Origin: an uncultured Eubacteriales bacterium
Lineage (GTDB): Bacteria; Bacillota; Clostridia; Lachnospirales; Lachnospiraceae
Direction: 5' to 3'
DNA: 34,286 nucleotides
NCBI GenBank assembly: GCA_949289145.1
Contig: CASEML010000044.1
Coordinates: 1-34,286 of the forward strand
Shown here: one piece after another, positions 1-7,770 of the stretch
Layout of the letters: every line of letters begins with the position of its first letter
Position numbering within the stretch: position 1 is the first letter of the stretch
Translations under genes and position numbers: made by a program
The notes under the pieces: model-generated
Database searches by the model: none
The model's input: only the letters and a program-made list of their open reading frames with translations
What the model was told of the DNA's origin: nothing

Positions 1-98
1 CAATAGAAAATGGTTTATTAAAGTACGCTTTTTTTGCAGAATGGTAGACTAAATCAGAACTTTTTCTTGAAATTAACCGTAAAAACAGTAAAAAGGAA

Positions 99-204
99 GC
101 TGTCGCTTCACGATTTTTCAATCGTTAATGCGACAGCCCCGTCCCGAGCCACCCGTTTTACGTGTGGGGGCGACTGTATCGGCAATAAAAATAAACGGGG
201 CTGT
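99..204. repeat. Overlapping inverted repeats (possible attenuator-like RNA)
   Basis: Two mutually exclusive stems are visible. GCTGTCGC (99-106) pairs with GCGACAGC (130-137), with an inner stem ACGATT/AATCGT (110-115/120-125). The right arm of this stem overlaps ACAGCCCCGT (133-142), which pairs perfectly with ACGGGGCTGT (195-204). Inside the second stem lies a small hairpin, 149-167. Read on the minus strand, the first stem ends in TTCCTTTTT, like an intrinsic terminator, and the second stem would compete with it. The rest of the first 363 bases holds no convincing gene. The element could be an attenuator for something left of the window, or an intergenic repeat or the end of a mobile element. 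Confidence 0.45.
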
Positions 205-343
205 AAAAAAAGTCCCTATTTGTGATACCAAAATTCAAATAACCTAGTTCTACTCAGTAGCTTATTGTGAGAATCGACAAATACGAAATGCTTATATTTA
301 GCTATCTTAATGACATTGCCCATGAATGGGGGCTAGGGGGTTG

Positions 344-366
344 AAGTGTCGAAGACACTTTTTTTA
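344..366 (+). terminator. Short terminator-like hairpin
   Basis: AAGTGTC and GACACTT (344-350 and 354-360) form a 7-bp stem with a GAA loop, followed directly by a T run. It points rightward and abuts the 3' end of the minus-strand gene. It would end a transcript entering from the left. The T run only follows on the plus strand, so it does not serve the minus-strand gene. The stem is AT-rich and therefore modest. Confidence 0.4.
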
Positions 367-930
367 TGCTTCTTTTCTTAACGCATTCAATGCTTCAATT
401 AAGTTTTTATCTGTAACTTCAAAATTAGGATCCAAGCGGCAAGGCTTGATGGTTACAACATTCTGCATAGAAATAGTTATGTATTCAACAATATCTTTCT
501 GAATATAGGTTTTGATACGTTTTGCGTCATCACCAACCACCAGTTCAATATCTTCACAGCATTTTCCAAGCTGAATAAAATCACCAAAGGCAGAAATTTC
601 AGTCTTTTCCAGTACATTCATGATAGGGTGGTCATAGCGGTTTCATAATTGCTGAACGAAATCCTTTAAGGTAGGAAGTTTAGAATTGGCAACAAATTGA
701 TTAGAATACTCCATAAATACATCATATGCTAATTCTTCACCGTATTGGCTTAAATAGAACATTTTAGAACAATCGTTGTACTTTAGCACATATAAGGTTG
801 GTAAGTAATAGACGTCATTTGGTAAGACGCAAAAACTTTCACCATTAATTAACTCAATTTTAACATATGCATACTCCATCTTACGATACTACTCCATTAA
901 GTTTACAAAATTGTGTGTTTTAGCTTCCAT
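364..930 (-). pseudogene. Hypothetical gene broken by two in-frame stops
   Basis: Three open pieces lie in one reading frame on the minus strand: 889-930 (13 codons, ATG at 930 behind a good AGGAGA ribosome binding site), 643-879 (78 aa) and 364-621 (85 aa). They are separated only by a TAG at 889-891 and a TGA at 643-645. Between the stop and the next ATG the frame stays open (4 and 7 sense codons). The second and third pieces have weak or no Shine-Dalgarno sequence of their own. The simplest reading is one ~188-residue cytoplasmic protein that has picked up two nonsense mutations. I do not recognise the family; there is no signal peptide or membrane segment. The alternative is two short, separately translated genes plus a 13-aa leader peptide. 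Confidence 0.55.
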
Positions 931-1092
931 AATATATCTTCTCCTACTGCTGATTTATTATTTACATTATTGTATATTTTTCGATAAAATTTACAATAGC
1001 TTTTCAAAAATCAAATTGTAGGTACAAATTTTGTTATATCTATAATTTTCTTGAAATAATTTAGTCAAAATGCACAAAGGTTGGATGACAGT

Positions 1093-1119
1093 TAAGAAAA
1101 ATCATTATAATGTCGAAAT
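1093..1119 (+). promoter_or_regulatory. Candidate sigma-D (flagellar) promoter
   Basis: TAAG, 15 bases, then GTCGAAAT: close to the flagellar sigma consensus TAAA-N15-GCCGATAT, about 50 bases before the DUF6240-like gene. The gene's position directly upstream of flagellin fits flagellar regulation. The rest of the gap 931-1166 is AT-rich with no gene visible. Confidence 0.4.
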
Positions 1120-1166
1120 AAAAAACAACATAGAAGTAGAAATCGTGAAGAAGGGCAGGCGAAAGT

Positions 1167-4100
1167 ATGAAATTAGATAATATTTTGGATATTGTGAAGA
1201 AAGCATCTCTTGCTGAATATAAAGCATCTAAAAGTAATAAAGTAAAATCTCAGGAAAAAATAAATAATGTGTCTTTTAAAAAGGATGCCAGCTTGTTTTC
1301 CGGTGTGGAGGATACCAGCATAGATAAAAAAAGCATATTAGAATCTTTTGAGGAACTGGCAAAATCTGACGTGGACACCCAAAGAGATTATATGGCAATT
1401 ATGTCTAATACTTTAAGCCGTGAAGATTTCAGACAATTTATGAAGAACGGTTATTCTTTCAGTGATACGGAAGTAGAGCATATTGTCACTGTAGTAGAAA
1501 AAATTAAGGTAAAGTTAGCTGAGGCGGGAATCAGTACTGCCTACACCAACGATGTTTCTCTGGAAGCTGTGGAAACTGTTACCGGAAGTAAAGCACAGGC
1601 GGTGCATATTGCAAAGGAATTAGAGAAAAATAATCTTCCGGCTACCGAGGAAAATATAAATGACATTGCAGAAACCATGAAACTGGCATCGGAAATCGAT
1701 GAACTGTCGGCAAATGCAGTAAAATACATGCTGGAAAATGACATGGAACCTACCGTGATTAATTTTTACCGGGCAGAGTACAGCAGCTCTGGTATGACAA
1801 GCCAGAGAGAACAGGCATATTACACAGATACCCTTCCGGGATACTATGTAAAGAAGTCTCAGGATTTTAACTGGCAGGCCATTGAAGGACAGATGGAGAA
1901 TATCATTACCCAGTCAGGGCTGCCGGTTACGAAAGAAACCATGGAAGGGGCAAAGTGGATGGTGGAAAATGGAATTCCACTGACCGAGAAAACTATCAGC
2001 AGTTATATAAAGCTTCAGGAAATTGATCTTCCGCCAAAAGCAGAAGAGTTGCTGCAAAATATTATTAATAGCATGAAAGAGGGAAAAAGACCCGCACAGG
2101 TGCTTTTGAGTGGAAGTGAAAATCATCTGGGGAAAGCGGTGGAAATTCAACAGAAATTAGACAGCGTTTCTGATGACGCTCTGAAAAATGTGGTGCTTGC
2201 AGGAAAAGATTTAACTATAGAAAATCTGGCGAGAGAACAAAAATCCATTGATAATAATGCAGATTCTACATTTATATATAAAAACGTGCAATCTGTAAAT
2301 GAAGAATCTTATGAATTGGTTTCTGCCAGAAGACAGCTGGAAGAATTGAGACTTATGATGAGTGTAGAAGCTTCTTTTCGAATGTTAAAGCAGGGGATAG
2401 AAGTAGAAACCACAGAACTTTCAAAATTGGTGGAGGATTTAAAGGCAGAAGAACAGCAATACCAAAAGGCATTGTTTGAAGCAAAAGGAATGACATACAC
2501 AGAAGAGGCCGGTAAACTATACCAAGAAACAGAAAGAAAGTTTGGCGAGCTTGCCAAGATGCCCATGGTGGCATTGGGAAGATTTACTGGAGAGGGAACC
2601 AATCCTACGGTAAGAGAGATTTATATGCATGGTCTGTTCGTGAAGGCATCTTTTGAAACAGCCCAAAGCAGCTATGAAACCATGATGACCACACCAAGAA
2701 GTGATATGGGAGATTCTATACAGAAAGCATTTCAAAATGTGGACGCTATTTTAAAAGATTTGTCTTTAGAAACCACAGAGGGAAACCGACGCGCTGTGAA
2801 AATCTTGGCATTTAACAAAATGGCCATTTCTAAGGATAATATAGCACAAGTAAAGCAGGCAGATACTTGTGTGAACCGTCTTATGCAGAATATGACTGGA
2901 GATGTTACGTTAGAATTAATAAGAAGAGGGAAAAATCCGCTGGATACGGATATATACACATTAAATACAGAAGCGGAAGAAATTAAATCACAGATGGGAG
3001 CTTCTACAGAAGAAAAGTACAGTGATTTTTTGTGGAAGTTAGAGAAAAACCAGGAAATAACAGCAGAGCAGAGAAATGCATATATTGGAATTTATCGATT
3101 GTTCCATCAAATTGAAAAATCGGAAGGTGCTGTAGTAGGAGCATTGTTAAATCAGGGGGCAGAAATCACACTGCGTAATCTGATCACAGGTGTAAAAAGT
3201 GCCGGAACCGCCAAAAACGGCGGTATTAAGGTTACGGTAGACGATAATTTTGGAGGAATTTCTCCGGGATATTCCAATGTTATTCCGATGGAAACGCAGA
3301 TTAACTCTGGATTTTCAGAAAACGGTTCACAACAATATTATAATAAAAGTCAAAAACAGCAGCAGTATTATACTAATTTGGTAAAAGAAGTACTGGAAAA
3401 CATGGAGCCGGAGAAACTGTCGCATATAAAAAACGCAGATAATTATAATATTTCATTAGAAAATTTTAGTGAACAGATGAAACATCTTCCGGTAAATGAA
3501 GAAGTTCAAAAGCAGTTTTATCAAGAGAAAATAAGTCAGTTAAAGGGTGCCCGTATGGTGGAAGGTCAGGTCATAAAAATGCTTCTTGATTATGAACAGC
3601 CGGTGACAGTCAATAATCTGGTGGCAGCAGATGGCTTGATGAATGAGCGCGGAAGATGGATTAAGCGTCTTATGATGGAAGCAGCAAAAGTGCCTAAGAA
3701 AAATAAGGAAAAAGAAATTTTGGACGCTGCAGAACGAGTGACGGATCGGTTGGTTTCAGAGGAAGCCGCACAGGCGGCTTACCAAGAGCTAGCAGGAGTA
3801 GAATCTGAACTGGTGGCATCTGCCATGGAAAAAGAAAATTTAAGTTATGTGGATATCCGTTCCTTAAAAATGCTTCATCAGGAAATTAAACTGACTGGTT
3901 TCTTAAGCCGTGAAGAAAATTATGAAATTCCGGTTCGGATCAACGAAGAAGTTACTTCTATTAATTTAAAAATTGTAAGAGGCAGCAACCAAAGCGGAAC
4001 CGTTGCCATTACAATGGAATGTGAAAAATACGGTAAAATAGCAGCTTCTTTCCGAATAAAAGCAGATCGTATTACGGGCCTCATGGTGTCAGATACAGAG

Positions 4101-4337
4101 GAAGGTTATACATTCCTTCGTTCTATGGACAAAAATATAAAGATTGGTATGGCAGGTGAGTCTTATCGAGTTACTAAGCTAAATTACGCCATGAGTGAAA
4201 ATGTAGATTTAAATCGGTTCAGTAAAACAAAGAAATCAGATAAAGAATCTAGGGTAAATGCCGTGGCTCTTTATCAATGTGCAAAAACATTTATCGGCCT
4301 GATTCGCAGTCAGGAACAAAACACAGAAGTTTCATAA
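1167..4337 (+). CDS. Large flagellin-linked protein, DUF6240-like, FliK-like C-terminus
   Basis: A 1056-residue, helix-rich, soluble-looking protein with no signal peptide or membrane segment. It contains loosely repeated segments of the type LPxTxEN (around residues 157, 252 and 270, with weaker ones later, such as near KDLTIENL and QPVTVNNL), the pattern I associate with DUF6240 proteins of Lachnospiraceae flagellar loci. From about residue 909 to 1005 the pattern IPVRINEE...LKIVRG...GTVAITMECEKYGKIAASF resembles the C-terminal domain of the hook-length protein FliK, where a beta-rich core meets the export gate. It lies just upstream of flagellin, behind a flagellar-type promoter. Role as a flagellar export or hook-length factor is inference; the family name is from memory and unverified. 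The stop codon sits in a hairpin (4330-4337/4347-4354). Confidence 0.6.
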   Translation: MKLDNILDIVKKASLAEYKASKSNKVKSQEKINNVSFKKDASLFSGVEDTSIDKKSILESFEELAKSDVDTQRDYMAIMSNTLSREDFRQFMKNGYSFSDTEVEHIVTVVEKIKVKLAEAGISTAYTNDVSLEAVETVTGSKAQAVHIAKELEKNNLPATEENINDIAETMKLASEIDELSANAVKYMLENDMEPTVINFYRAEYSSSGMTSQREQAYYTDTLPGYYVKKSQDFNWQAIEGQMENIITQSGLPVTKETMEGAKWMVENGIPLTEKTISSYIKLQEIDLPPKAEELLQNIINSMKEGKRPAQVLLSGSENHLGKAVEIQQKLDSVSDDALKNVVLAGKDLTIENLAREQKSIDNNADSTFIYKNVQSVNEESYELVSARRQLEELRLMMSVEASFRMLKQGIEVETTELSKLVEDLKAEEQQYQKALFEAKGMTYTEEAGKLYQETERKFGELAKMPMVALGRFTGEGTNPTVREIYMHGLFVKASFETAQSSYETMMTTPRSDMGDSIQKAFQNVDAILKDLSLETTEGNRRAVKILAFNKMAISKDNIAQVKQADTCVNRLMQNMTGDVTLELIRRGKNPLDTDIYTLNTEAEEIKSQMGASTEEKYSDFLWKLEKNQEITAEQRNAYIGIYRLFHQIEKSEGAVVGALLNQGAEITLRNLITGVKSAGTAKNGGIKVTVDDNFGGISPGYSNVIPMETQINSGFSENGSQQYYNKSQKQQQYYTNLVKEVLENMEPEKLSHIKNADNYNISLENFSEQMKHLPVNEEVQKQFYQEKISQLKGARMVEGQVIKMLLDYEQPVTVNNLVAADGLMNERGRWIKRLMMEAAKVPKKNKEKEILDAAERVTDRLVSEEAAQAAYQELAGVESELVASAMEKENLSYVDIRSLKMLHQEIKLTGFLSREENYEIPVRINEEVTSINLKIVRGSNQSGTVAITMECEKYGKIAASFRIKADRITGLMVSDTEEGYTFLRSMDKNIKIGMAGESYRVTKLNYAMSENVDLNRFSKTKKSDKESRVNAVALYQCAKTFIGLIRSQEQNTEVS

Positions 4338-4347
4338 ATTTACTTCT

Positions 4348-4374
4348 TATGAAAAAAGAACTAACAACCGATAC
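4348..4374 (+). promoter_or_regulatory. Candidate sigma-D promoter of flagellin gene
   Basis: ACCGATAC at 4367-4374 matches the core of the flagellar -10 element (GCCGATAT) about 48 bases before the flagellin start. A -35 TAAA at the right distance is poor (TATG at 4348-4351). The -10 match and position carry the call. Confidence 0.45.
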
Positions 4375-4421
4375 CTTTAATAGTATAAGGTAAGACATAA
4401 TATAATAATAGGAGGAATCAT

Positions 4422-5867
4422 ATGAAGATCAATTATAATATTGCGGCTGTACTGGCAAACAGCCGTTTAAAAACAACTGAAAAAGCTCTTTCAAATTCAG
4501 TGGCAAAGTTATCGTCAGGTTATAAAATTAATTCAGCAAAAGATAATCCGGCAGGATTTGCCATTGCACACAAAATGAGTACCCAGTTAAGGGGTTTAGA
4601 AAGGGCTTCTGACAATGCATTGGATGGGGTATCTGCTATTGAAACAGCAGAAGGTGCATTAAATGAAGTGCAGTCTATGATTCAAAGATTAAGAGAGCTG
4701 GCAGTTCAAAGTGCCAATGATACATATACCTTGGAGGACAGGGAAGCAATCCAGATTGAAGCAGAAAATCTACAGGCAGAAATTGAGAGGATTTCACAGG
4801 AAACCGAATTTAATAAAAAATCTTTGTTAGACGGAAGTTTTGACACAAGAGCTTACAGCAATACAGATGGTGTTAGTGCAAGTCTGATTTCAGATTCTGT
4901 ATCACCAGGGGATTATCAGTTTACTGTTACCGGTGTGGCAAGTAAGACAACTGTTCAGGCAGGGACAATAGATACAACAGCTTTTGGAGTTGCGGAAGAT
5001 GTTGCAACTAAAGGAAGTATTACAATTAATGGTGTTAATGTAGAGATTTCTACTTCCGATACTGTTCAGGATATGTATGCAAAAATAAGAGAAACGGCAG
5101 AAGTTGCAGGTGTGGAAGTGAGTATGTCTGGAAATTCTCTGACGTTTACTTCAGAGGAATATGGCTCAAAGTGGGATGTGGAAATTACGGCAACACCTAG
5201 TACAATTGCAACTGCATTAGGTTTAACTGCTGCCACAAAAACAATGGGAGAAGATGCATCCATTACCCTGGTACAGGATACAAACACAGCAAATACGCCA
5301 TCCCTATTCCAAAATACAGCATCCTGCAGTTGTGATGGTCAATACGTTAAGATTACAGATCGCGGCGGTTTTGAAATGACCATTAAAATAGATAATGAAA
5401 ACTACCAGGATATTGTAGGCAATGCTGCCGCATCGTTGGTAGGAACCACTGCTACCGTTGTGGTAAAAGATTTTGGATACATGTCATTGCAGATTGGAGC
5501 TAATGAAAACCAGACCATGGATGTACGTATTCCTAATATGTCCTTAGAAAATATGGGAATTGAAAAGTTGAATTATCTCACCTTTGAATCTGCATCCAGA
5601 GCTATCACACAAGTGGATAATGCGCTTTCCTTCGTATCTTCTGTGAGAGCTAAATTAGGTGCATACCAGAATCGTCTGGAATATACTATTTCAAGTCTTG
5701 ATGTGGCGGATGAAAGTCTCACTTCCGCATACAGCCGTATTATGGACGTGGATATGGCGGAGGAAATGACAAAATACACACAATACAATGTATTGCAGCA
5801 GGCAGGTGTTTCTGTGCTGGCACAGGCAAATGACCTTCCGCAGACTGTTTTACAGCTGTTACAGTAA
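4422..5867 (+). CDS. Flagellin
   Basis: A 481-aa filament subunit, exported by the flagellar type III apparatus. The conserved N-terminal D0/D1 region is residues 1-145 (start MKINYNIAAV; LSSGYKINSAKDNPAGFAIA at 31-50). The conserved C-terminal region is about 385-481, ending TVLQLLQ, with the LQIGAN motif at 356-361. QRLRELAVQ at 88-96 matches the D1 site that TLR5 recognises in other flagellins. The variable middle (146-385) contains a flagellin-IN-like stretch (about 198-260). It also has two cysteines, C302 and C304, in SCSCDG, unusual for a flagellin. A strong AGGAGGA ribosome binding site precedes the ATG. FliS follows directly. Such a protein is normally called FliC or Hag; I cannot say which paralogue this is. 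Confidence 0.95.
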   Translation: MKINYNIAAVLANSRLKTTEKALSNSVAKLSSGYKINSAKDNPAGFAIAHKMSTQLRGLERASDNALDGVSAIETAEGALNEVQSMIQRLRELAVQSANDTYTLEDREAIQIEAENLQAEIERISQETEFNKKSLLDGSFDTRAYSNTDGVSASLISDSVSPGDYQFTVTGVASKTTVQAGTIDTTAFGVAEDVATKGSITINGVNVEISTSDTVQDMYAKIRETAEVAGVEVSMSGNSLTFTSEEYGSKWDVEITATPSTIATALGLTAATKTMGEDASITLVQDTNTANTPSLFQNTASCSCDGQYVKITDRGGFEMTIKIDNENYQDIVGNAAASLVGTTATVVVKDFGYMSLQIGANENQTMDVRIPNMSLENMGIEKLNYLTFESASRAITQVDNALSFVSSVRAKLGAYQNRLEYTISSLDVADESLTSAYSRIMDVDMAEEMTKYTQYNVLQQAGVSVLAQANDLPQTVLQLLQ

Positions 5868-5884
5868 TGGTAAGAGAGAATATT

Positions 5885-6361
5885 ATGAATAAAGAAAAAA
5901 AACAGGAATTTACCGTAAGAATTACAAATGCCAATCGAAGTGAGCTGGTAGTTATTTTATATGATATGATATTGACCTATATAGAAGAGGGTAAGACTTT
6001 TCTGGAGAATGGAAAACAGGAAGAATTTCATGAGGAAATAAAGAAAGCTCAGGATTGTGTTAAGGAACTGATTTCGGCATTAGATAAGCAGTATGAAATA
6101 TCATCAGAGTTGGCAAAATTATATCTTTATGTAAACAGGACTTTTGCAAAAATCATGGTAAAACCAGAGGAAGAGTTGATTGCCTCAGCGGAGAATGTAA
6201 TCAAGGGATTGCGGGAAAGTTTCCAGCAGATAGCTGATCAGGATGAGTCACCGACGCTTATGGGAAATGCTCAGGAAATATATGCAGGGCTTACTTATGG
6301 AAAGAATAGTTTAAACGAGAATCTTTCAGATGAAGGCGGTTCCAGAGGATTTTTGGCATAA
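5885..6361 (+). CDS. fliS: Flagellar export chaperone FliS
   Basis: A 158-aa helical protein of the FliS family, which binds the C-terminal helices of newly made flagellin in the cytosol and keeps it export-ready. The family pattern is the N-terminal ANRSELVVILYDMILTYIEE (about residues 16-35) and the C-terminal YAGLTYGKNSLNE. The chosen ATG (5885) has AAGAGAG at a suitable distance. An ATG at 5867 that overlaps the flagellin stop would add six residues but has no ribosome binding site. It lies 17 bases after flagellin, so the two are surely co-transcribed, and a strong hairpin follows it. Confidence 0.85.
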   Translation: MNKEKKQEFTVRITNANRSELVVILYDMILTYIEEGKTFLENGKQEEFHEEIKKAQDCVKELISALDKQYEISSELAKLYLYVNRTFAKIMVKPEEELIASAENVIKGLRESFQQIADQDESPTLMGNAQEIYAGLTYGKNSLNENLSDEGGSRGFLA

Positions 6362-6378
6362 ATGAAATACTGAAAAAC

Positions 6379-6420
6379 AAAAGCATTTAGAAACCATTGT
6401 GTTTTTAAATGCTTTTATTT
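6379..6420. terminator. Bidirectional terminator after fliS
   Basis: AAAAGCATTTA (6379-6389) and TAAATGCTTTT (6406-6416) form a perfect 11-bp stem with T-rich flanks on both strands. It sits between the converging fliS and DUF2508 genes and can serve both. Confidence 0.75.
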
Positions 6421-6431
6421 TTAAATGCATT

Positions 6432-6653
6432 TCATTCTTCTTTTTCCATTTGGCGAACCAGTTCTAAGAGAAATTTGTACCTTTTTTGTACAGAGTTTAC
6501 CTCATAAATATAGCAGTCAATTAAGTCGGGATTGATTACATTTTCAAAATTGGAGTAGGCAGTGTCCAAAGCAGATTTGGTTAAGGCGATATCCCGTACG
6601 ATTTCCATATACTGCTTATTTTGCTTATTTTTTTCTTTGTTTTTCCAAAACAT
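6432..6653 (-). CDS. DUF2508 (YaaL-like) family protein
   Basis: A 73-aa, charged, helical cytoplasmic protein starting MFWKNKEKNKQNKQ. The pattern (basic N-terminus, LTKSALDTAYSNFENVINPD, then IDCYIYEVNSVQKRYKFLL) is that of the DUF2508/YaaL family, whose function is unknown. In Bacillus the order is recR-yaaL-bofA. Here a BofA-like gene is also the neighbour, but it is divergently oriented and recR is not in the window, so the old operon seems rearranged. The ribosome binding site is weak (AAGTGGTG). Confidence 0.75.
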   Translation of the reverse strand: MFWKNKEKNKQNKQYMEIVRDIALTKSALDTAYSNFENVINPDLIDCYIYEVNSVQKRYKFLLELVRQMEKEE

Positions 6654-6753
6654 TCATATCACCACTTTCTAAGACATATATTAAAGTATAAGCATGTATA
6701 TCCAATTTTATACAATTAAAATATGCAATCTGAGAAAATTTGTGGAGGTTTCA

Positions 6754-7026
6754 ATGGACAGAGAAACAGGTATGTTATTTTTGATATTTATTTGTGGTAT
6801 TGTTCTGGTAATTGTATTGTTTAAAAGCAAAGTAGAGTTTTTAATCAATATGGTTCTCCGCATGATGATGGGAACCATTGGAGTTTGTTTCGTAAACAGC
6901 ATTTTAGTGTCACAGGGAATAGAGTTGGGTATTGGAATCAATGTAGTTACATTGCTTACGTTGGGAACGCTGGGGTTACCCGGATTTCTGTTGTTGTATG
7001 GTATGGTATTTTATAAGTTTTTATAA
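6754..7026 (+). CDS. BofA-like pro-sigma-K processing inhibitor
   Basis: A 90-aa membrane protein with two or three hydrophobic segments: residues about 7-23, then a middle stretch ending in a C-terminal segment rich in GTLGLPGFLLLYG. That small C-terminal motif and the overall length match BofA. In Bacillus BofA sits in the outer forespore membrane and holds back SpoIVFB, which cleaves pro-sigma-K. The start chosen is the ATG at 6754 behind GGAGG; a longer frame from 6694 has no ribosome binding site. The presence suggests a sporulation programme, though BofA-family proteins also occur in species not seen to sporulate. Confidence 0.75.
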   Translation: MDRETGMLFLIFICGIVLVIVLFKSKVEFLINMVLRMMMGTIGVCFVNSILVSQGIELGIGINVVTLLTLGTLGLPGFLLLYGMVFYKFL

Positions 7027-7043
7027 GTTAGTTTTTGTCATTA

Positions 7044-7071
7044 TTGTACAGAGGTAAAAAAAATCTATAGT
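7044..7071 (+). promoter_or_regulatory. Candidate promoter of the Tad operon
   Basis: TTGTAC, 16 bases, then TATAGT (7066-7071): a plausible sigma-A promoter in the 228-base gap before the Tad operon, giving a leader of about 175 bases. Nothing else convincing is seen in the gap. It contains AAAGCCAC, which loosely recalls c-di-GMP riboswitches, but the fold is not there. Confidence 0.35.
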
Positions 7072-7254
7072 AAAATATAACAAAGCCACAACATGTTTCT
7101 GTGAAATAAATAGAAAAAGAAAAAAGCCATGGACAAATGAAAAATTCTGTAATATACTTTACTTACATTCCAAATAATATGATAAATCTAAATTATCTGT
7201 TTGAATCAAACAACAAAATTCCAAATGGGAAAATAAAAAGAAAGAAGTGATGCG

Positions 7255-7770
7255 TTGGAAATTGCAGTAAATATATTTTTTGGCAGTATTGCAGTGGTAA
7301 TAATATATTATGATGTAAAAGATCATAAAATTCCCAATGGGTTGCTGGCGGGTGGATTGGCAGCGGCATTTGTCATACGGTTTCTAGACTGTGGGATACA
7401 TGGATGTATCAGTGGTGCAGGCAGTATGCTTTTATTATTTGTACTGTTGTATCCTGTATATGGTCTTGGCATGATAGGGGCAGGAGATATAAAGTATTTG
7501 TGTATGTATTCTGCGTTGATTACTTGGAAACAGGCAATATACATGCTGTTTTACGCCTGTGTGCTGGGAGGCATTTGGTCTTTAGCACATATGTTGAGAA
7601 ATAAAAGTATGATCAAAAGATTCCAGTACTTGAAAGAGTTTATTAAGGACATGGTTCGTCAGAAAAGTGTAAAAAAGTATTATACCCCAGAACAAGGCTA
7701 TGCAGATACAATTGCTTTTGCATTGCCTATAGGTTTAAGTTATATATTGCATTTAGGAGGGATGTATTGA
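7255..7770 (+). CDS. tadV: Tad prepilin peptidase (A24 family, TadV/CpaA-like)
   Basis: A 171-aa polytopic membrane aspartyl protease that cuts the leader from Flp pilin and pseudopilins on the cytoplasmic side. The two catalytic aspartates are visible: D20 in YYDVKDHKIPN and D78 in the GxGD motif GAGD (75-78). The N-terminal methylase domain of PilD is absent, as usual for TadV. Start is TTG at 7255 behind GAAGTGA; the ATG at 7250 is in another frame and soon stops. It is the first gene of the pilus operon, and the next start codon follows its stop directly. Confidence 0.85.
   Translation: MEIAVNIFFGSIAVVIIYYDVKDHKIPNGLLAGGLAAAFVIRFLDCGIHGCISGAGSMLLLFVLLYPVYGLGMIGAGDIKYLCMYSALITWKQAIYMLFYACVLGGIWSLAHMLRNKSMIKRFQYLKEFIKDMVRQKSVKKYYTPEQGYADTIAFALPIGLSYILHLGGMY

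Noticed and set aside
34-225. 63-codon open frame on the plus strand
   Set aside because: It runs through the overlapping inverted repeats, has no ribosome binding site, and shows no protein-like pattern.
4330-4354. TTTCATAA/TTATGAAA hairpin at the end of the DUF6240-like gene
   Set aside because: No T run on the plus strand and an AT-only stem; it is not a convincing terminator.
7060-7140. c-di-GMP riboswitch-like AAAGCCAC in the Tad leader
   Set aside because: Only this short piece matches; the required paired regions and other conserved blocks are missing.
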